A DNA stretch of 64,000 bases from Hamadaea sp013361475 (GTDB lineage: Bacteria > Actinomycetota > Actinomycetes > Mycobacteriales > Micromonosporaceae): positions 160,020 through 224,019 of the forward strand of contig NZ_JBFAHM010000015.1 of assembly GCF_040654195.1 (NCBI RefSeq). Reading direction: 5' to 3'. A program made the translations under genes and the position numbers. Below are positions 9,471-17,400 of this stretch, piece by piece (positions within the stretch are counted from its first letter, which is position 1; every line of letters begins with the position of its first letter). Under the pieces are notes generated by a model. That model was not told the DNA's origin. It did no database searches and was given only the letters and a program-made list of their open reading frames with translations.

Positions 9471-9518
9471 TTGACGGCTCGGTCGCCCTCACTATAGTGG
9501 TTGCAGAACGCAATCACT
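9471..9518 (+). promoter_or_regulatory. Sigma-70 promoter with overlapping HxlR-type operator
   Basis: A -35-like TTGACG (9471-9476) and -10-like TATAGT (9493-9498) are separated by 16 bp. The -10 is overlapped by an inverted repeat, AGTGGTTGC (9496-9504) with GCAATCACT (9510-9518), matching 8 of 9 positions. Binding here would block transcription of the reductase gene starting at 9530. Confidence 0.65.
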
Positions 9519-9529
9519 TGGAGGTGGGC

Positions 9530-10123
9530 ATGGGACGTCTCATCTACTCGATGAACGTGTCTGTCGACTTGCGGATCGAGCAGGTGCCCGGCGACAACGG
9601 AGCCGGCGAATGGCTGCGCATCGACGAGGAGTTCCACCGCGAGGCGAACGCGCTGGCGCGGGAGGTCGCGCTCATGGTTCACGGCCGGGTCTTCTACGAG
9701 ATCATGGAGGAGTACTGGCCACGGGCGGGGGACGACGCCTCGCTGCCGGACTATATGCGGGAGTACGGCGAGATCTGGACGGCCAAGCCGAAGGTGCTCG
9801 TGTCTCGCACCCGCCAGGAGGCCGAGTACAACACCCAGATCATCGGCGAGGACGCCCTCGGCCGGCTCGCCGTCCTGCGGGCGCAGACCGACGGCCTCAT
9901 CAGCGTCGGCGGCGCGACCCTCGCCACCCAGTTGCTGCGGGCAGGGCTGCTCGACGAGCTGCTGCTGTGGACCCATCCGGCGATCCTCGGCTTCGGTCGG
10001 CCGCTGTTCGACGACTATGACCGGCCGATCGACCTCGAGCTGATCGAGCAGCGAGCGTTGCGATCGGGCGTCACGGTGCACCGTTACGCCATCAAGGATG
10101 CGAAGGAGACGAACCCGTGCTGA
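9530..10123 (+). CDS. Dihydrofolate reductase / RibD C-terminal family protein
   Basis: 197 residues of the RibD C-terminal/DHFR-like fold, which uses NAD(P)H to reduce a small substrate in the cytoplasm. The sequence has the opening MGRLIYSMNVSVDL, the middle HGRVFYEIMEEYWP, the nucleotide-site stretch GLISVGGATLATQLLRAGLLDEL and the terminal LLLWTHPAILGFGRPLF. Single-domain proteins of this type are not the essential folate enzyme; they are often stress or detoxification reductases under HxlR or ArsR control. ATG 9530 is chosen because GGAGG lies 5-6 nt upstream, although the frame stays open further 5'. The 3' end overlaps the next start by 7 nt, so the two genes are cotranscribed. Confidence 0.88.
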   Translation: MGRLIYSMNVSVDLRIEQVPGDNGAGEWLRIDEEFHREANALAREVALMVHGRVFYEIMEEYWPRAGDDASLPDYMREYGEIWTAKPKVLVSRTRQEAEYNTQIIGEDALGRLAVLRAQTDGLISVGGATLATQLLRAGLLDELLLWTHPAILGFGRPLFDDYDRPIDLELIEQRALRSGVTVHRYAIKDAKETNPC

Positions 10124-10926
10124 CGCGGATCGCGGAGGGCGTACTGGTCCACGAGAGCGACTTCGTGCAGAGCAACGCGATCGTCATGCAAGGCCACGCC
10201 GGCGTGCTGCTCATCGACGCCGGCCTCCAGGACCACGAGATGGTCTGTCTCGCGAACGATCTGTCGCAGTCGGGCCAGACTGTCGTGGCCGGCTTCTCGA
10301 CCCACCCGGACTGGGATCACCTACTGTGGCACCCGCGGTTCGGCGACGCGCCCCGGTATGGCACGGCCCGCTGTGCCGCCGCCGTGGCGGAGCAGCTCTC
10401 CGACCCCGATATCAAGACGAAGATCATCGAACACCTGGAATCGACCGGCATAGCCGAGCAGGTGCCGCTGGACCTCTACGGCCTCATCACCGCGCTGCCC
10501 GCCGGGACGGCACAGATCCCCTGGGACGGTCCCGAGGTCCGGATCATCGAGCATCGAGCGCACGCGCCGGGGCATGCGGCGCTGCTGATCGCCGAGCGCC
10601 GCGTACTGGTCGCCGGCGACATGCTGTCCGACGTCCTGATCCCGATGCTCGACCTCGAGGCCGAGGATCCGATCGAGGACTACCTCGCCGCGCTGCGGCT
10701 GCTCGACGGCGTCGCCGGCGATGTCGACGTCGTCGTCCCCGGCCACGGGTCCGTCGGGGTCGGGGAGGCGCACGCGCGTATCCAGGCGGACCGGGCGTAC
10801 GTGCTCGCGCTCCGGGAGGGCGGCGTGCCCAATGACGCGCGGGTCGGCTCGTCGGCCAAGCCCGGCTGGGAGTGGGTCAGCGATGTCCACGACGGGCAAC
10901 TCCAGCGGCTCAAGGACAAGCGCTAG
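10117..10926 (+). CDS. Metallo-beta-lactamase-fold hydrolase
   Basis: 269 residues with the MBL fold: LLIDAG near residue 35, the metal motif H63-P-D65-W-D67-H68, HAPGHAALL in the middle, and VAGDMLSD and VVPGHGS late in the chain. The metal motif is a variant of HxHxDH in which the second His is Asp, so the two-metal site may be altered. The GTG start overlaps the upstream reductase stop, indicating translational coupling and HxlR control. The substrate is unknown; hydrolysis of a thioester, lactone or ester is typical of such stand-alone proteins. A strong hairpin covers the stop codon. Confidence 0.88.
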   Translation: MLTRIAEGVLVHESDFVQSNAIVMQGHAGVLLIDAGLQDHEMVCLANDLSQSGQTVVAGFSTHPDWDHLLWHPRFGDAPRYGTARCAAAVAEQLSDPDIKTKIIEHLESTGIAEQVPLDLYGLITALPAGTAQIPWDGPEVRIIEHRAHAPGHAALLIAERRVLVAGDMLSDVLIPMLDLEAEDPIEDYLAALRLLDGVAGDVDVVVPGHGSVGVGEAHARIQADRAYVLALREGGVPNDARVGSSAKPGWEWVSDVHDGQLQRLKDKR

Positions 10927-10951
10927 CGCGACGGCTCGCCGCGCCAGCGCT
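10919..10951. terminator. Bidirectional terminator hairpin
   Basis: AGCGCTAGCGCG (10919-10930) pairs with CGCGCCAGCGCT (10940-10951), 11 of 12 positions, with a 9-nt loop. It lies between convergent genes and includes the TAG stop of the metallo-hydrolase. Confidence 0.7.
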
Positions 10952-10962
10952 CGCGCAGCCCC

Positions 10963-12180
10963 TCAGCAGCCGATGCGGCTGGCGCCCAGGGCCACCTCGT
11001 CGAACCACAGCGTGTCGGCGCCGACTCCGTAGCTCTCCCAGCCAAGGCGGAAATCGGTCAGGCTAGGCCGCCAGTTGGTGCGGCTGAGCCATTGCTGATC
11101 GATGTCATGCGTCGGTACGCCGTCCTCGTGCAGCCCGGCCACCTCGGTGCCGTTGAGCCAGGTCTGCATGGTTCCGTCGGCGCCGCTGACCTTGAACTCG
11201 ACGCAGTTCCACGAGTTCACCGGCAATACCGCGGACAACGCCACACCGGCCGGGCTCTGCTCGGGCAGCGTCGCGTCGTCGGACTGGCGGTTCCATTGCA
11301 GGGCGCCGTTCTGGCCACCCATTCGCAGGTCGCGGTTGCCGTCGGCGGAGTCCTTCAGCGCCACGAAGGTGACATGCGAGGCCGGGAGCGCGGTCGTGTG
11401 GCGTACGTAGAAGCGGGCGTACCACACGGTGCCGGTCAGCGTCGCGGTCGATCTGACGAAGACGTGATTGCAGTAGCCTTCCGTTCCGCTGATCTTCAGC
11501 GACTTGCCCCCGCGGTACGCCGTTGTCGTGTCGACGGTCGCGGTACCCGTGCCCTGGCAATCCGGGTAACTCACGACCCATGCCCCGCTGGGCGTACCAC
11601 CGGCTTGGCTCTCGAAGCCCTCGCACAGGGTGAGGGTTCCGCAGGAGCTGGAGCTGGGCGATCCCGACGGCGACGCGGACGGTGAGATGGACGCGGACGG
11701 TGACGAAGACGCGGAGGGTGACGCCGACGCGGACGGTGAGGCCGACGGGCTGGTCGGCACCGTGCCGCAGGGAGCGCCGTTGAGCAGCAGCGCCGTGGGC
11801 GTGGGATCGGCGCTGGCCCAGGTCCCCTGTACGCCGAACTCGACCGTGGCGCCCGGGTTGATGTCGGCGTTGTACGCGAGATTGGTGGCGGTCACCGCGG
11901 TCCCGGATTGGGCGACGGTCGCGCCCCACGCCGAGGTGATCTTCTGATCTCCGCCGTAGGCCCAGGTCACCGTCCAGCCGTGGATTGCGGTGCTGCCGGC
12001 AGTGATGTCGACGTAGCCGACGAATCCGCCGGGCCATTCGTTGACACGGTACGTGACTTGGCATGCTGTCGCGGCGTTCGCCTCGGGGGCGGTCGCGACG
12101 AACGTGCCGGCCAGGCCAACGGTGGCGAGGACGGTCACGGCGAGCGCGCCGATGGTCCGCGATGATCGTGTGATGCGCAT
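10963..12180 (-). CDS. Secreted CBM2 plus Cip1-like polysaccharide-active protein
   Basis: 405 residues. A Sec signal peptide (residues 1-36, ending EANA-A) precedes a CBM2 cellulose/xylan-binding module (about 37-140; conserved Cys, GWTVTW, ITSAW, Asn/Tyr sites). A Ser/Pro linker of PSAS repeats follows (about 141-180). The C-terminal domain of about 220 residues starts LCEGFES and contains WYARFYVRHTT, QWNRQSDDA and DFRLGWESYG. This resembles the core of the fungal cellulose-induced protein Cip1 and related actinobacterial domains, for which lyase activity on uronic-acid polymers has been discussed; activity here is inference. The start at 12180 is supported by an AAAGGA box and leads directly into the signal peptide. 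Confidence 0.85.
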   Translation of the reverse strand: MRITRSSRTIGALAVTVLATVGLAGTFVATAPEANAATACQVTYRVNEWPGGFVGYVDITAGSTAIHGWTVTWAYGGDQKITSAWGATVAQSGTAVTATNLAYNADINPGATVEFGVQGTWASADPTPTALLLNGAPCGTVPTSPSASPSASASPSASSSPSASISPSASPSGSPSSSSCGTLTLCEGFESQAGGTPSGAWVVSYPDCQGTGTATVDTTTAYRGGKSLKISGTEGYCNHVFVRSTATLTGTVWYARFYVRHTTALPASHVTFVALKDSADGNRDLRMGGQNGALQWNRQSDDATLPEQSPAGVALSAVLPVNSWNCVEFKVSGADGTMQTWLNGTEVAGLHEDGVPTHDIDQQWLSRTNWRPSLTDFRLGWESYGVGADTLWFDEVALGASRIGC

Positions 12181-12198
12181 GGGCGATCCTTTCGAGTG

Positions 12199-12214
12199 GT
12201 GGTGGAGACACCAC
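12199..12214 (-). promoter_or_regulatory. Short hairpin in the leader of the CBM2/Cip1-like gene
   Basis: GTGGTG and CACCAC are separated by GAGA, 19-34 nt before the ATG at 12180. It could be an mRNA structure near the ribosome site or a protein-binding half-site pair. The evidence is only the symmetry. Confidence 0.25.
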
Positions 12215-12462
12215 AATGGACTTTATGTGCTGATGAACGTCGATGTATGGCCGTCCCGATGAGTGGACGTGCCCCGGATGCCCATCCTGTTACTCAGCGC
12301 AGCGATCCATGACGCAGCGTCACCGGATATGCGAGGTACCCGCCCTCGCGGTCGTTGAATGTGAGGAATGCCCGATTCGCGCTATAGGCCAGATAGACGA
12401 TGTTTCGGGGGTGTGATCGACGCGACGATGGATCAGGCGACGAACACACGGAGGGATGAGCG

Positions 12463-12729
12463 ATGTTCCACCTGAACCTGGACACCATGTGCGAAGCGCT
12501 GTTCGCCTCGCACGTGCAAGCTTCCGACCGCCCCGACTCGCGGCAGGTCACCGCGGCGATCACCGGGGTACTCGACCAGTTCGGCCCGCAGTACTGCGCC
12601 GGGCAGGTGGCCCAGGAGTTCGGCGACCACCCGGAGTCGGCCGCCGCCCGGATGCGCTGGGTCCGCGAGACCATGGCGTCGGGTCTGCGTTCCTCCGTGC
12701 CCCTCGTCTGGTACGCCGAGCGCGCGTGA
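12463..12729 (+). CDS. Small conserved-type hypothetical protein
   Basis: 88 residues, no signal and no membrane segment, predicted mostly alpha-helical. Features are two Cys (residues 10 and 45), a stretch VTAAITGVLDQFGPQYCAGQ and a WVRETM motif. A strong GGAGG lies a few bases before the ATG, and codon use matches the neighbours, so it is likely real. I do not recognise the family. It is divergent from the Cip1-like gene across 282 bp and convergent with the esterase gene. Confidence 0.6.
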   Translation: MFHLNLDTMCEALFASHVQASDRPDSRQVTAAITGVLDQFGPQYCAGQVAQEFGDHPESAAARMRWVRETMASGLRSSVPLVWYAERA

Positions 12730-12733
12730 CCCG

Positions 12734-12770
12734 GCGTACCAGCTGAGGCGTACTAGCTGAGGCGTACTAA
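12734..12770. repeat. 14-bp tandem repeat between convergent genes
   Basis: GCGTACCAGCTGAG, GCGTACTAGCTGAG and a partial GCGTACTAA follow one another at 12734, 12748 and 12762, a 14-bp period. Flanking CCCGG and CCGGG could close a stem, so it may also serve as a terminator. Confidence 0.6.
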
Positions 12771-12781
12771 CCGGGCGGGCG

Positions 12782-13852
12782 TCAGCTGCAGGCGACGCCG
12801 TTGAGCGCGAAGCCGGTCGGCGCCCCCGTGTTGCCGGTATGCGTGGCCTGGTAGCCGATGCCGACCGAACCGCCGGCGGCGATGGTCGAGTTGTAGCCCG
12901 CGTTGGTCGCGGTCACCGCGCCGCTGGCCGGGCTGTAGGTGGCGTTCCAGCCCGAGGTGATGGTCTGTCCGCTCGGGAGGGTGAAGGTCAGTCGCCAGTT
13001 GGTGACGGCCGAGCCGCTGGTGTTGGTGATGGTGAGGTTGTTGGTCAGCCCGGTGTTCCAGGCGCTGACCGCGGACGTCACCCGGCAGCCGCCACCGGTG
13101 GGCGGCGGGCTCGACGACGGAGCTGAGGACGACGGCGATGTGGTCGGCTGGGACCCGTCGGGCGCGACCGCCCGTCCGGTCGTCGGCGAGATCATGCCCG
13201 CGCACAGGTTGCGGCTGGCCAAGCCGGCCGCGATCTGCGGAATGGCGGCGACCGTGTTCGCCGGCCAGTCGTGCATCAGGATGATCTGACCGTTGGTCAG
13301 CCGGGCGTTGGCCGCCACGATGGACGCGACGCTGGCGTTGTTCCAGTCCTGCGAGTCGACGTCCCAGATGATCTCGGTGAGGCCGTACTGCGCCTCGACC
13401 GACTTCAGCGTGCTGTTGGTCTCGCCGTACGGCGGCCGGAACAGCTTCGGCGCCGAGCCGGTGATCTGCTGGATCGCCGACTGCGTGTTGCCGATCTGGG
13501 TCGACATCTGGGCCGAGCTGAGCTGGGTCATGTGCGGGTGGTCCCAGCTGTGGTTGCCGATCCACATGCCCGCGTTCTTCGTCGCCTGGACGAGCGACGG
13601 ATTCGCCTGCACGTTCTTGCCCTCGTCGAAGAACGTGGCGCGCAGGCCGTTCGAGGTGAGCGCGTTGAGCAGGTTCTGGGTGTTGCCGGGGGTCGGGCCG
13701 TCGTCGAAGGTCAGCCCGACATAGCCGCTGCACGTGGCCGCTTGGGACGGAGCGGCGGCCAGCGTGAGGACGGCGACGGCGCCGGTGACGGCCGCCGCTA
13801 CGGTGGCGGCGATGGCGAGGATCCTGCGGGCCGGGCGAGGTGTGGAAACCAT
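12782..13852 (-). CDS. axeA: Secreted CE4 acetylxylan esterase / polysaccharide deacetylase with CBM2
   Basis: 356 residues. A signal peptide (1-39) is followed by a CE4 NodB-like domain (about 40-240), then an S/P linker and a C-terminal CBM2 (about 254-356). Catalytic and metal residues are visible: Asp50-Asp51 in TFDDGP, His101 and His105 in NHSWDHPHM, RPPYGE and ILMHDWP. The catalytic sequence and architecture match Streptomyces AxeA, including the stretch IIWDVDSQDWNNAS. It therefore probably removes acetyl groups from xylan using a divalent metal; chitin oligomer deacetylation is the alternative for the fold. ATG 13852 has AAGGAGAGG just upstream. A CGAAA-N-TTTCG box lies about 160 nt 5'. 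Confidence 0.9.
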   Translation of the reverse strand: MVSTPRPARRILAIAATVAAAVTGAVAVLTLAAAPSQAATCSGYVGLTFDDGPTPGNTQNLLNALTSNGLRATFFDEGKNVQANPSLVQATKNAGMWIGNHSWDHPHMTQLSSAQMSTQIGNTQSAIQQITGSAPKLFRPPYGETNSTLKSVEAQYGLTEIIWDVDSQDWNNASVASIVAANARLTNGQIILMHDWPANTVAAIPQIAAGLASRNLCAGMISPTTGRAVAPDGSQPTTSPSSSAPSSSPPPTGGGCRVTSAVSAWNTGLTNNLTITNTSGSAVTNWRLTFTLPSGQTITSGWNATYSPASGAVTATNAGYNSTIAAGGSVGIGYQATHTGNTGAPTGFALNGVACS

Positions 13853-14012
13853 GGCCTCTCCTTGCGTACGGCCACCGGGTGGAGACCGGCGGCCAGGTCG
13901 ATGAGGGATCATTGAAACATCCCCATCTTTTGTTCCGCAACATTTCGGATCCAGGGCCGGTGTCACCGCCTCATCGGCGAGCATCTGTGCACGTCGGAGC
14001 ATGGTCGTGACG

Positions 14013-14025
14013 CCGAAACTTTCGG
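14013..14025. promoter_or_regulatory. Xylanase-type CGAAA-N-TTTCG operator
   Basis: The perfect 13-bp palindrome CCGAAACTTTCGG lies 161 nt before the axeA-like start. CGAAA-N-TTTCG boxes are known upstream of Streptomyces xylanase genes, so a xylan-responsive regulator encoded elsewhere is plausible. Confidence 0.55.
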
Positions 14026-14093
14026 AGCCGGTCCTCCATGGCGGCCGGTCTAGCTGGCTGCTTCGGATCAGCGACGCTCGCTAGGATGCGGCG

Positions 14094-14321
14094 ATGCCGA
14101 CCACGCCACCGGACCCCGACGAGGAAGGCCTAAGCCTCACGCAGCGGTGGGCGGCCGAGCGCGTACGCGGCCGTGAGACGGTGCTGCTTGTCCTCGCGGC
14201 CGTCGTGGCCTGGCCGTTCGTCCTGATCGGCAAAGGTCTGTACGCGCTGCGGTGGATCGTCCTGGGTCCGTGGGAGCTCGTGCAGATCCTTCGCTACCTG
14301 CGCCGAAGCCGCGACGAATAG
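14094..14321 (+). CDS. Small single-pass membrane protein
   Basis: 75 residues. An acidic/Pro N-terminus (DPDEEG) and a basic stretch (RVRGRET) precede one hydrophobic helix (about residues 28-48, then LYALRWIVLGPW) and a basic C-terminus (RYLRRSRDE). The layout suggests a membrane-anchored small protein. I do not recognise it. The Shine-Dalgarno is poor (AGGATG close to the ATG). A strong hairpin 34 nt after the stop supports it being a transcription unit. Confidence 0.55.
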   Translation: MPTTPPDPDEEGLSLTQRWAAERVRGRETVLLVLAAVVAWPFVLIGKGLYALRWIVLGPWELVQILRYLRRSRDE

Positions 14322-14354
14322 GGGCGACGGCGATGAGGCTGCGCCTGCGGGAAG

Positions 14355-14390
14355 CGGCGTGAGGGCCACCGCTGGGTTGCCCTCACGCCG
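14355..14390. terminator. Bidirectional terminator hairpin
   Basis: Perfect 12-bp stem, CGGCGTGAGGGC (14355-14366) with its complement at 14379-14390, and a 12-nt loop. It lies between the convergent small membrane protein and RNA ligase genes. Confidence 0.75.
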
Positions 14391-14419
14391 GATGACCGCG
14401 GCCTGGATCTGGTGCGGGG

Positions 14420-15199
14420 TCAGCGGCTCCTGCCCTTGAGGGTCCGCTCGTAGTCCTGGAATCGAGCCTTGGCGATCGCCGCCCGGTCCGGTGAGCGCAG
14501 CACGATGCCTTCCGGCCGCCCGGCGGCGTCGTCGTCCAGGGCGACGCGCGTAGAGGGCATCCACTTGTCGAGGAGGGCCTTGGTCTCTGCGATGTCGGTG
14601 GGCAGCTCCGTCGCGTCGATCTCGAAGAGCCGCGGAGTCAGGTCCAGCCCGGTGTCTTCGGCGGTACGCCGCAGGGTCGTTTCGCCGAGGAACTGCTGCC
14701 CGCCCGCGTCACGCCACGCGGCGACGCGCTGCGAATCCCAGCCTGACATCTCCCGATGGTCGCCGATGACCGCCACGTCGAACAGCCGGTGCCCGACGCG
14801 CTTGTCACCCGTGTACTGCTTCGAGGCAGCGGTGACCTTGCCGCCGTAGACCTCCAGGTAGTAGACCACGATGTGGTCGTCCTCGACGGCGGGCAGGTTG
14901 TCGGCGATCGGGCGCAGCGCGTCGACGATGCCGAGTGCCGGGTTGCCGATCAGATCGCCCTGCGCGTAGAGCAGTTCCTCGCGGCTGCCGAGCAGATAGG
15001 TGCCGTCCGGCAGCAGGATGATCCGCGAGTTGGTGCCGTCGACCTTCTCCGTGCCGATGACCAGGCTGGGAAAGGGTACTGCCTCGTCGAGCAGTCTGCC
15101 GTTGCGCGGGTCGAGGCTGTGGTAGGTCGGGATCGACGGGTACTTGGTCATCGAGTTGATGGCCGGGAGGTTCGAGGTTCGGACGGCGAACGTGGTCAC
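14420..15199 (-). CDS. RNA ligase (Rnl2-like nucleotidyltransferase domain)
   Basis: 259 residues, cytoplasmic. Nucleotidyltransferase motifs appear in order: motif I KVDG in GTEKVDGTNSR (around residue 52, where the Lys would be adenylylated), a LLGSREELLY motif Ia-like strand, YYLEVYGG for motif III, PEGIVLRS for motif IV and KARFQDYERTLK for motif V. This is the full ligase active-site set in a minimal protein without an added C-terminal domain. It would seal RNA or modify an RNA end using ATP, but the target is unknown. The GTG start at 15199 has GGAAGGAG 5-6 nt upstream; an internal ATG (MTKYPSIP) is an alternative. No kinase/phosphatase partner is adjacent. Confidence 0.85.
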   Translation of the reverse strand: MTTFAVRTSNLPAINSMTKYPSIPTYHSLDPRNGRLLDEAVPFPSLVIGTEKVDGTNSRIILLPDGTYLLGSREELLYAQGDLIGNPALGIVDALRPIADNLPAVEDDHIVVYYLEVYGGKVTAASKQYTGDKRVGHRLFDVAVIGDHREMSGWDSQRVAAWRDAGGQQFLGETTLRRTAEDTGLDLTPRLFEIDATELPTDIAETKALLDKWMPSTRVALDDDAAGRPEGIVLRSPDRAAIAKARFQDYERTLKGRSR

Positions 15200-15292
15200 G
15201 GCGGCTCCTTCCGACGCGGGCGTCGATCATCGTGCGGGCTGGACGACTGAGCCGCAATCGAGTTAACCGACGTCCGACCGGGCGAGAGTCCG

Positions 15293-16030
15293 TCAGGCCG
15301 CGCGTTGAGCCACTCCGTCGAGAATGAGGTCGAGGCCGAGCAGGAAGTCGGCGTCGGCCAGATCCGCGTCCGGCGCGTTGGGCGTTCCGAACACGGCGGA
15401 CGAGAAGAGCTGCGCTGCCTGCGGGAAGCGTTCTGCGTCCACCAGCCGGGCGAGAGCCTGCCCGTACGCGCGCTCAGCGGCGGCTTGCGCCTGTCCTTCG
15501 GCTCGTCCGGCGGCCAGCTCACTGCTCTGCCGCACGAAGTGGGCGACGTAGCCGCCGATCAGGGACATCACTCCGACCTTGTGTGCCCAGTCCAGGCGGG
15601 TACGCGCCAGGATCGCCAGGGCGCTTTCCATCCAGGCGATCTGATGCGGGCCGGCGGGCGGGCCGGAGACGGGTATCTGGGTGGCCCACGGGTGCCGCTG
15701 AAGCACCGCGCGCTGAGCCTGCGCCCATTCGCGGAGGGCGGTACGCCACGCGCCGGCGGTGATCGGCGGTGGATCGCCCAGCGCGAAGTCGACCATCAAC
15801 GTCAGCAGCTCGTCCTTCGAGCCGACGTACCGGTAGAGCGACATGCCGGTGACGCCGAGGCTCTTCCCGACGTTGGGCAGGGTCACGGCGACGAGGCCTT
15901 CGCCGTCGGCGATTCTCACCGCCTCGGCGACGACCGCGTCGACGTCGAGCGTCGGTCGACGGCCGAGGCGGGACGGCTCCGCCAGCCGCCACAGCCGCCG
16001 CAGCGCTGCGGGAACGTCTTCGCTGATCAT
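15293..16030 (-). CDS. TetR-family regulator with tetracycline-repressor-type C-terminus
   Basis: 245 residues. The HTH lies around residues 25-70 (VTLPNVGKSLGVTGMSLYRYVGSKDELL) and is followed by a long helical ligand domain with the WRTALREWAQAQRAVLQRHPW pattern of TetR_C-type repressors. The gene is divergent from the DUF418 membrane protein, with only about 80 bp between them and a palindrome in the gap, so it most likely represses that gene and itself. The start at MISEDVPAAL (16030) is typical of the family; an ATG three codons upstream is possible. Confidence 0.88.
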   Translation of the reverse strand: MISEDVPAALRRLWRLAEPSRLGRRPTLDVDAVVAEAVRIADGEGLVAVTLPNVGKSLGVTGMSLYRYVGSKDELLTLMVDFALGDPPPITAGAWRTALREWAQAQRAVLQRHPWATQIPVSGPPAGPHQIAWMESALAILARTRLDWAHKVGVMSLIGGYVAHFVRQSSELAAGRAEGQAQAAAERAYGQALARLVDAERFPQAAQLFSSAVFGTPNAPDADLADADFLLGLDLILDGVAQRAA

Positions 16031-16073
16031 ACGAAGCACATCATGTCAGACAGCATTAGTTTGCGTGTGATAG

Positions 16074-16086
16074 TTTCTCAGAGAAA
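16074..16086. promoter_or_regulatory. Candidate TetR operator
   Basis: The perfect palindrome TTTCTC-A-GAGAAA lies in an AT-rich spot of an otherwise GC-rich gap, 26 nt before the DUF418 start and 44 nt from the TetR start. Confidence 0.5.
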
Positions 16087-16111
16087 TTAATCGTCCCTGG
16101 GGAGGGCACAC

Positions 16112-17323
16112 GTGAGCATCGACGCCATCTTCGAAAAGACGACCGCGATGCCGGTTCGCGGTCCAGCGCCAGCCACCGAACGGGCGCTGGCACCCGACCT
16201 GGCCCGGGGTGCGATGCTGTTGATCATCGCGGTCGCGAACGTGGCGGGAGTCGTCTTCGCCGGGGAGCCCGGGGTCGATCCATCGCCGGAGGGCGTCGAC
16301 CGGATCTTGACCTTCGCGCTCTTCGACCTGGCGCATGCGCGGGGCTATCCGGTCTTCGCGGTGATGTTCGGCTACGGCGTCGTCCAGCTCGCCCGCCGTC
16401 AGGAGCGCTCCGGCGCGGCACCGGCCCGGGTCCGGTCGATCCTCCTGCGCCGCAACGCTTGGCTGCTCGTCTTCGGATTCGTGCACGCCGCGCTGCTGTA
16501 CTACGGCGACTTCCTCGGCGCGTACGGGATCGTCGGGATGGTCATGACACTCGTCCTGCTTCGCCGGGGAGACAAGTTCCATCGGATCATCCTGGGCCTG
16601 TGGGCGCTCTACGCCGTGGAGGTCGTCGTCCTCGGCGTGATCGTCGCCCTGAAGGTGTCGGCCGGCTCGACGGGCTCCGCTCCGCTACCGGTGGGACGCG
16701 TCGACTCGCTGACCGCCACCACCTATCTCCTGTCCATGCTGGACCGCCTCGCGGAATGGCCCGCGCATACCGCGACCGTCCTGCCCTTCATCCTCATCAC
16801 CTGGATGGGGATGTGGGCCGCACGCCGCCGGATGCTCGAAGAACCGGCGCGCCACCGCACCTCGCTGCGCTGGATCGCGATCGTGGGGCTGGGCATCGCG
16901 GTCCTCGGCGGCCTGCCTGCCGCGCTGTCCGCGGCCGGATGGCTGCACACCGGCGAATCGACCGCCGAACTGATGATGATGTTGCACGGTGGCAGTGGAA
17001 TGTTCGCCGGATTCGGCTACGTCGCGGCGTTCGGTCTGATCGCCGCGCGCGTCACGCGCCCAGGTGCGGTGGTCAACAGCCTGGCCGCGCTGGGCCGGCG
17101 CTCGCTGTCCGGCTATCTGTTCCAGTCGGTCGCCTGGCTCGTCCTGCTCCTGCCGTTCGGCTTGGCCCTCGGTACGCGGTTCGCCACACCGACGATCGCC
17201 GGATTGGTCATCGCCACCGGAGTGTGGCTGACCACGGTCGTACTCGCCCGCTGGCTCGACCGCAGAGGGAAAGCCGGCCCAGCGGAATTCGTCCTACGGC
17301 GCCTTGCGTACGGGCGACGGTGA
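16112..17323 (+). CDS. DUF418 / YeiB-like polytopic membrane protein
   Basis: 403 residues with about 9-10 hydrophobic helices. Family hallmarks are an N-terminal ARGAMLLIIAVANV helix, ARGYPVFAVMFGYGVVQ, LLVFGFVHAALLYYGDFLGAYGIVG, and a late GRRSLSGYLFQS followed by a paired hydrophobic region. DUF418 proteins are inner-membrane proteins of unclear transport or acyl-transfer role, often under TetR control as seen here. The GTG start has GGGAGGG upstream. A 9-bp perfect hairpin follows the gene. The substrate is not predictable. Confidence 0.85.
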   Translation: MSIDAIFEKTTAMPVRGPAPATERALAPDLARGAMLLIIAVANVAGVVFAGEPGVDPSPEGVDRILTFALFDLAHARGYPVFAVMFGYGVVQLARRQERSGAAPARVRSILLRRNAWLLVFGFVHAALLYYGDFLGAYGIVGMVMTLVLLRRGDKFHRIILGLWALYAVEVVVLGVIVALKVSAGSTGSAPLPVGRVDSLTATTYLLSMLDRLAEWPAHTATVLPFILITWMGMWAARRRMLEEPARHRTSLRWIAIVGLGIAVLGGLPAALSAAGWLHTGESTAELMMMLHGGSGMFAGFGYVAAFGLIAARVTRPGAVVNSLAALGRRSLSGYLFQSVAWLVLLLPFGLALGTRFATPTIAGLVIATGVWLTTVVLARWLDRRGKAGPAEFVLRRLAYGRR

Positions 17324-17359
17324 CGCCAAGCCCCTGGTAACGCGTCATGGGGCAAGGTC

Positions 17360-17391
17360 GCGGCCCGGGTAGCGATCGCCATCCGGGCCGC
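17360..17391. terminator. Bidirectional terminator hairpin
   Basis: GCGGCCCGG (17360-17368) pairs perfectly with CCGGGCCGC (17383-17391) around a 14-nt loop. It sits between the convergent DUF418 and LacI genes. Confidence 0.7.
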
Positions 17392-17400
17392 GGTGCCGGC

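Noticed and set aside
8906..10081. Minus-strand frame continuous with the kinase through the HxlR and reductase genes
   Set aside because: The kinase domain begins at 8890-8905 with a ribosome site; the upstream extension is antisense to two clear genes and has no homology.
12181..12462. Possible riboswitch or small RNA in the divergent gap
   Set aside because: Apart from one 6-bp hairpin I see no conserved riboswitch core, and no terminator-like hairpin within the gap.
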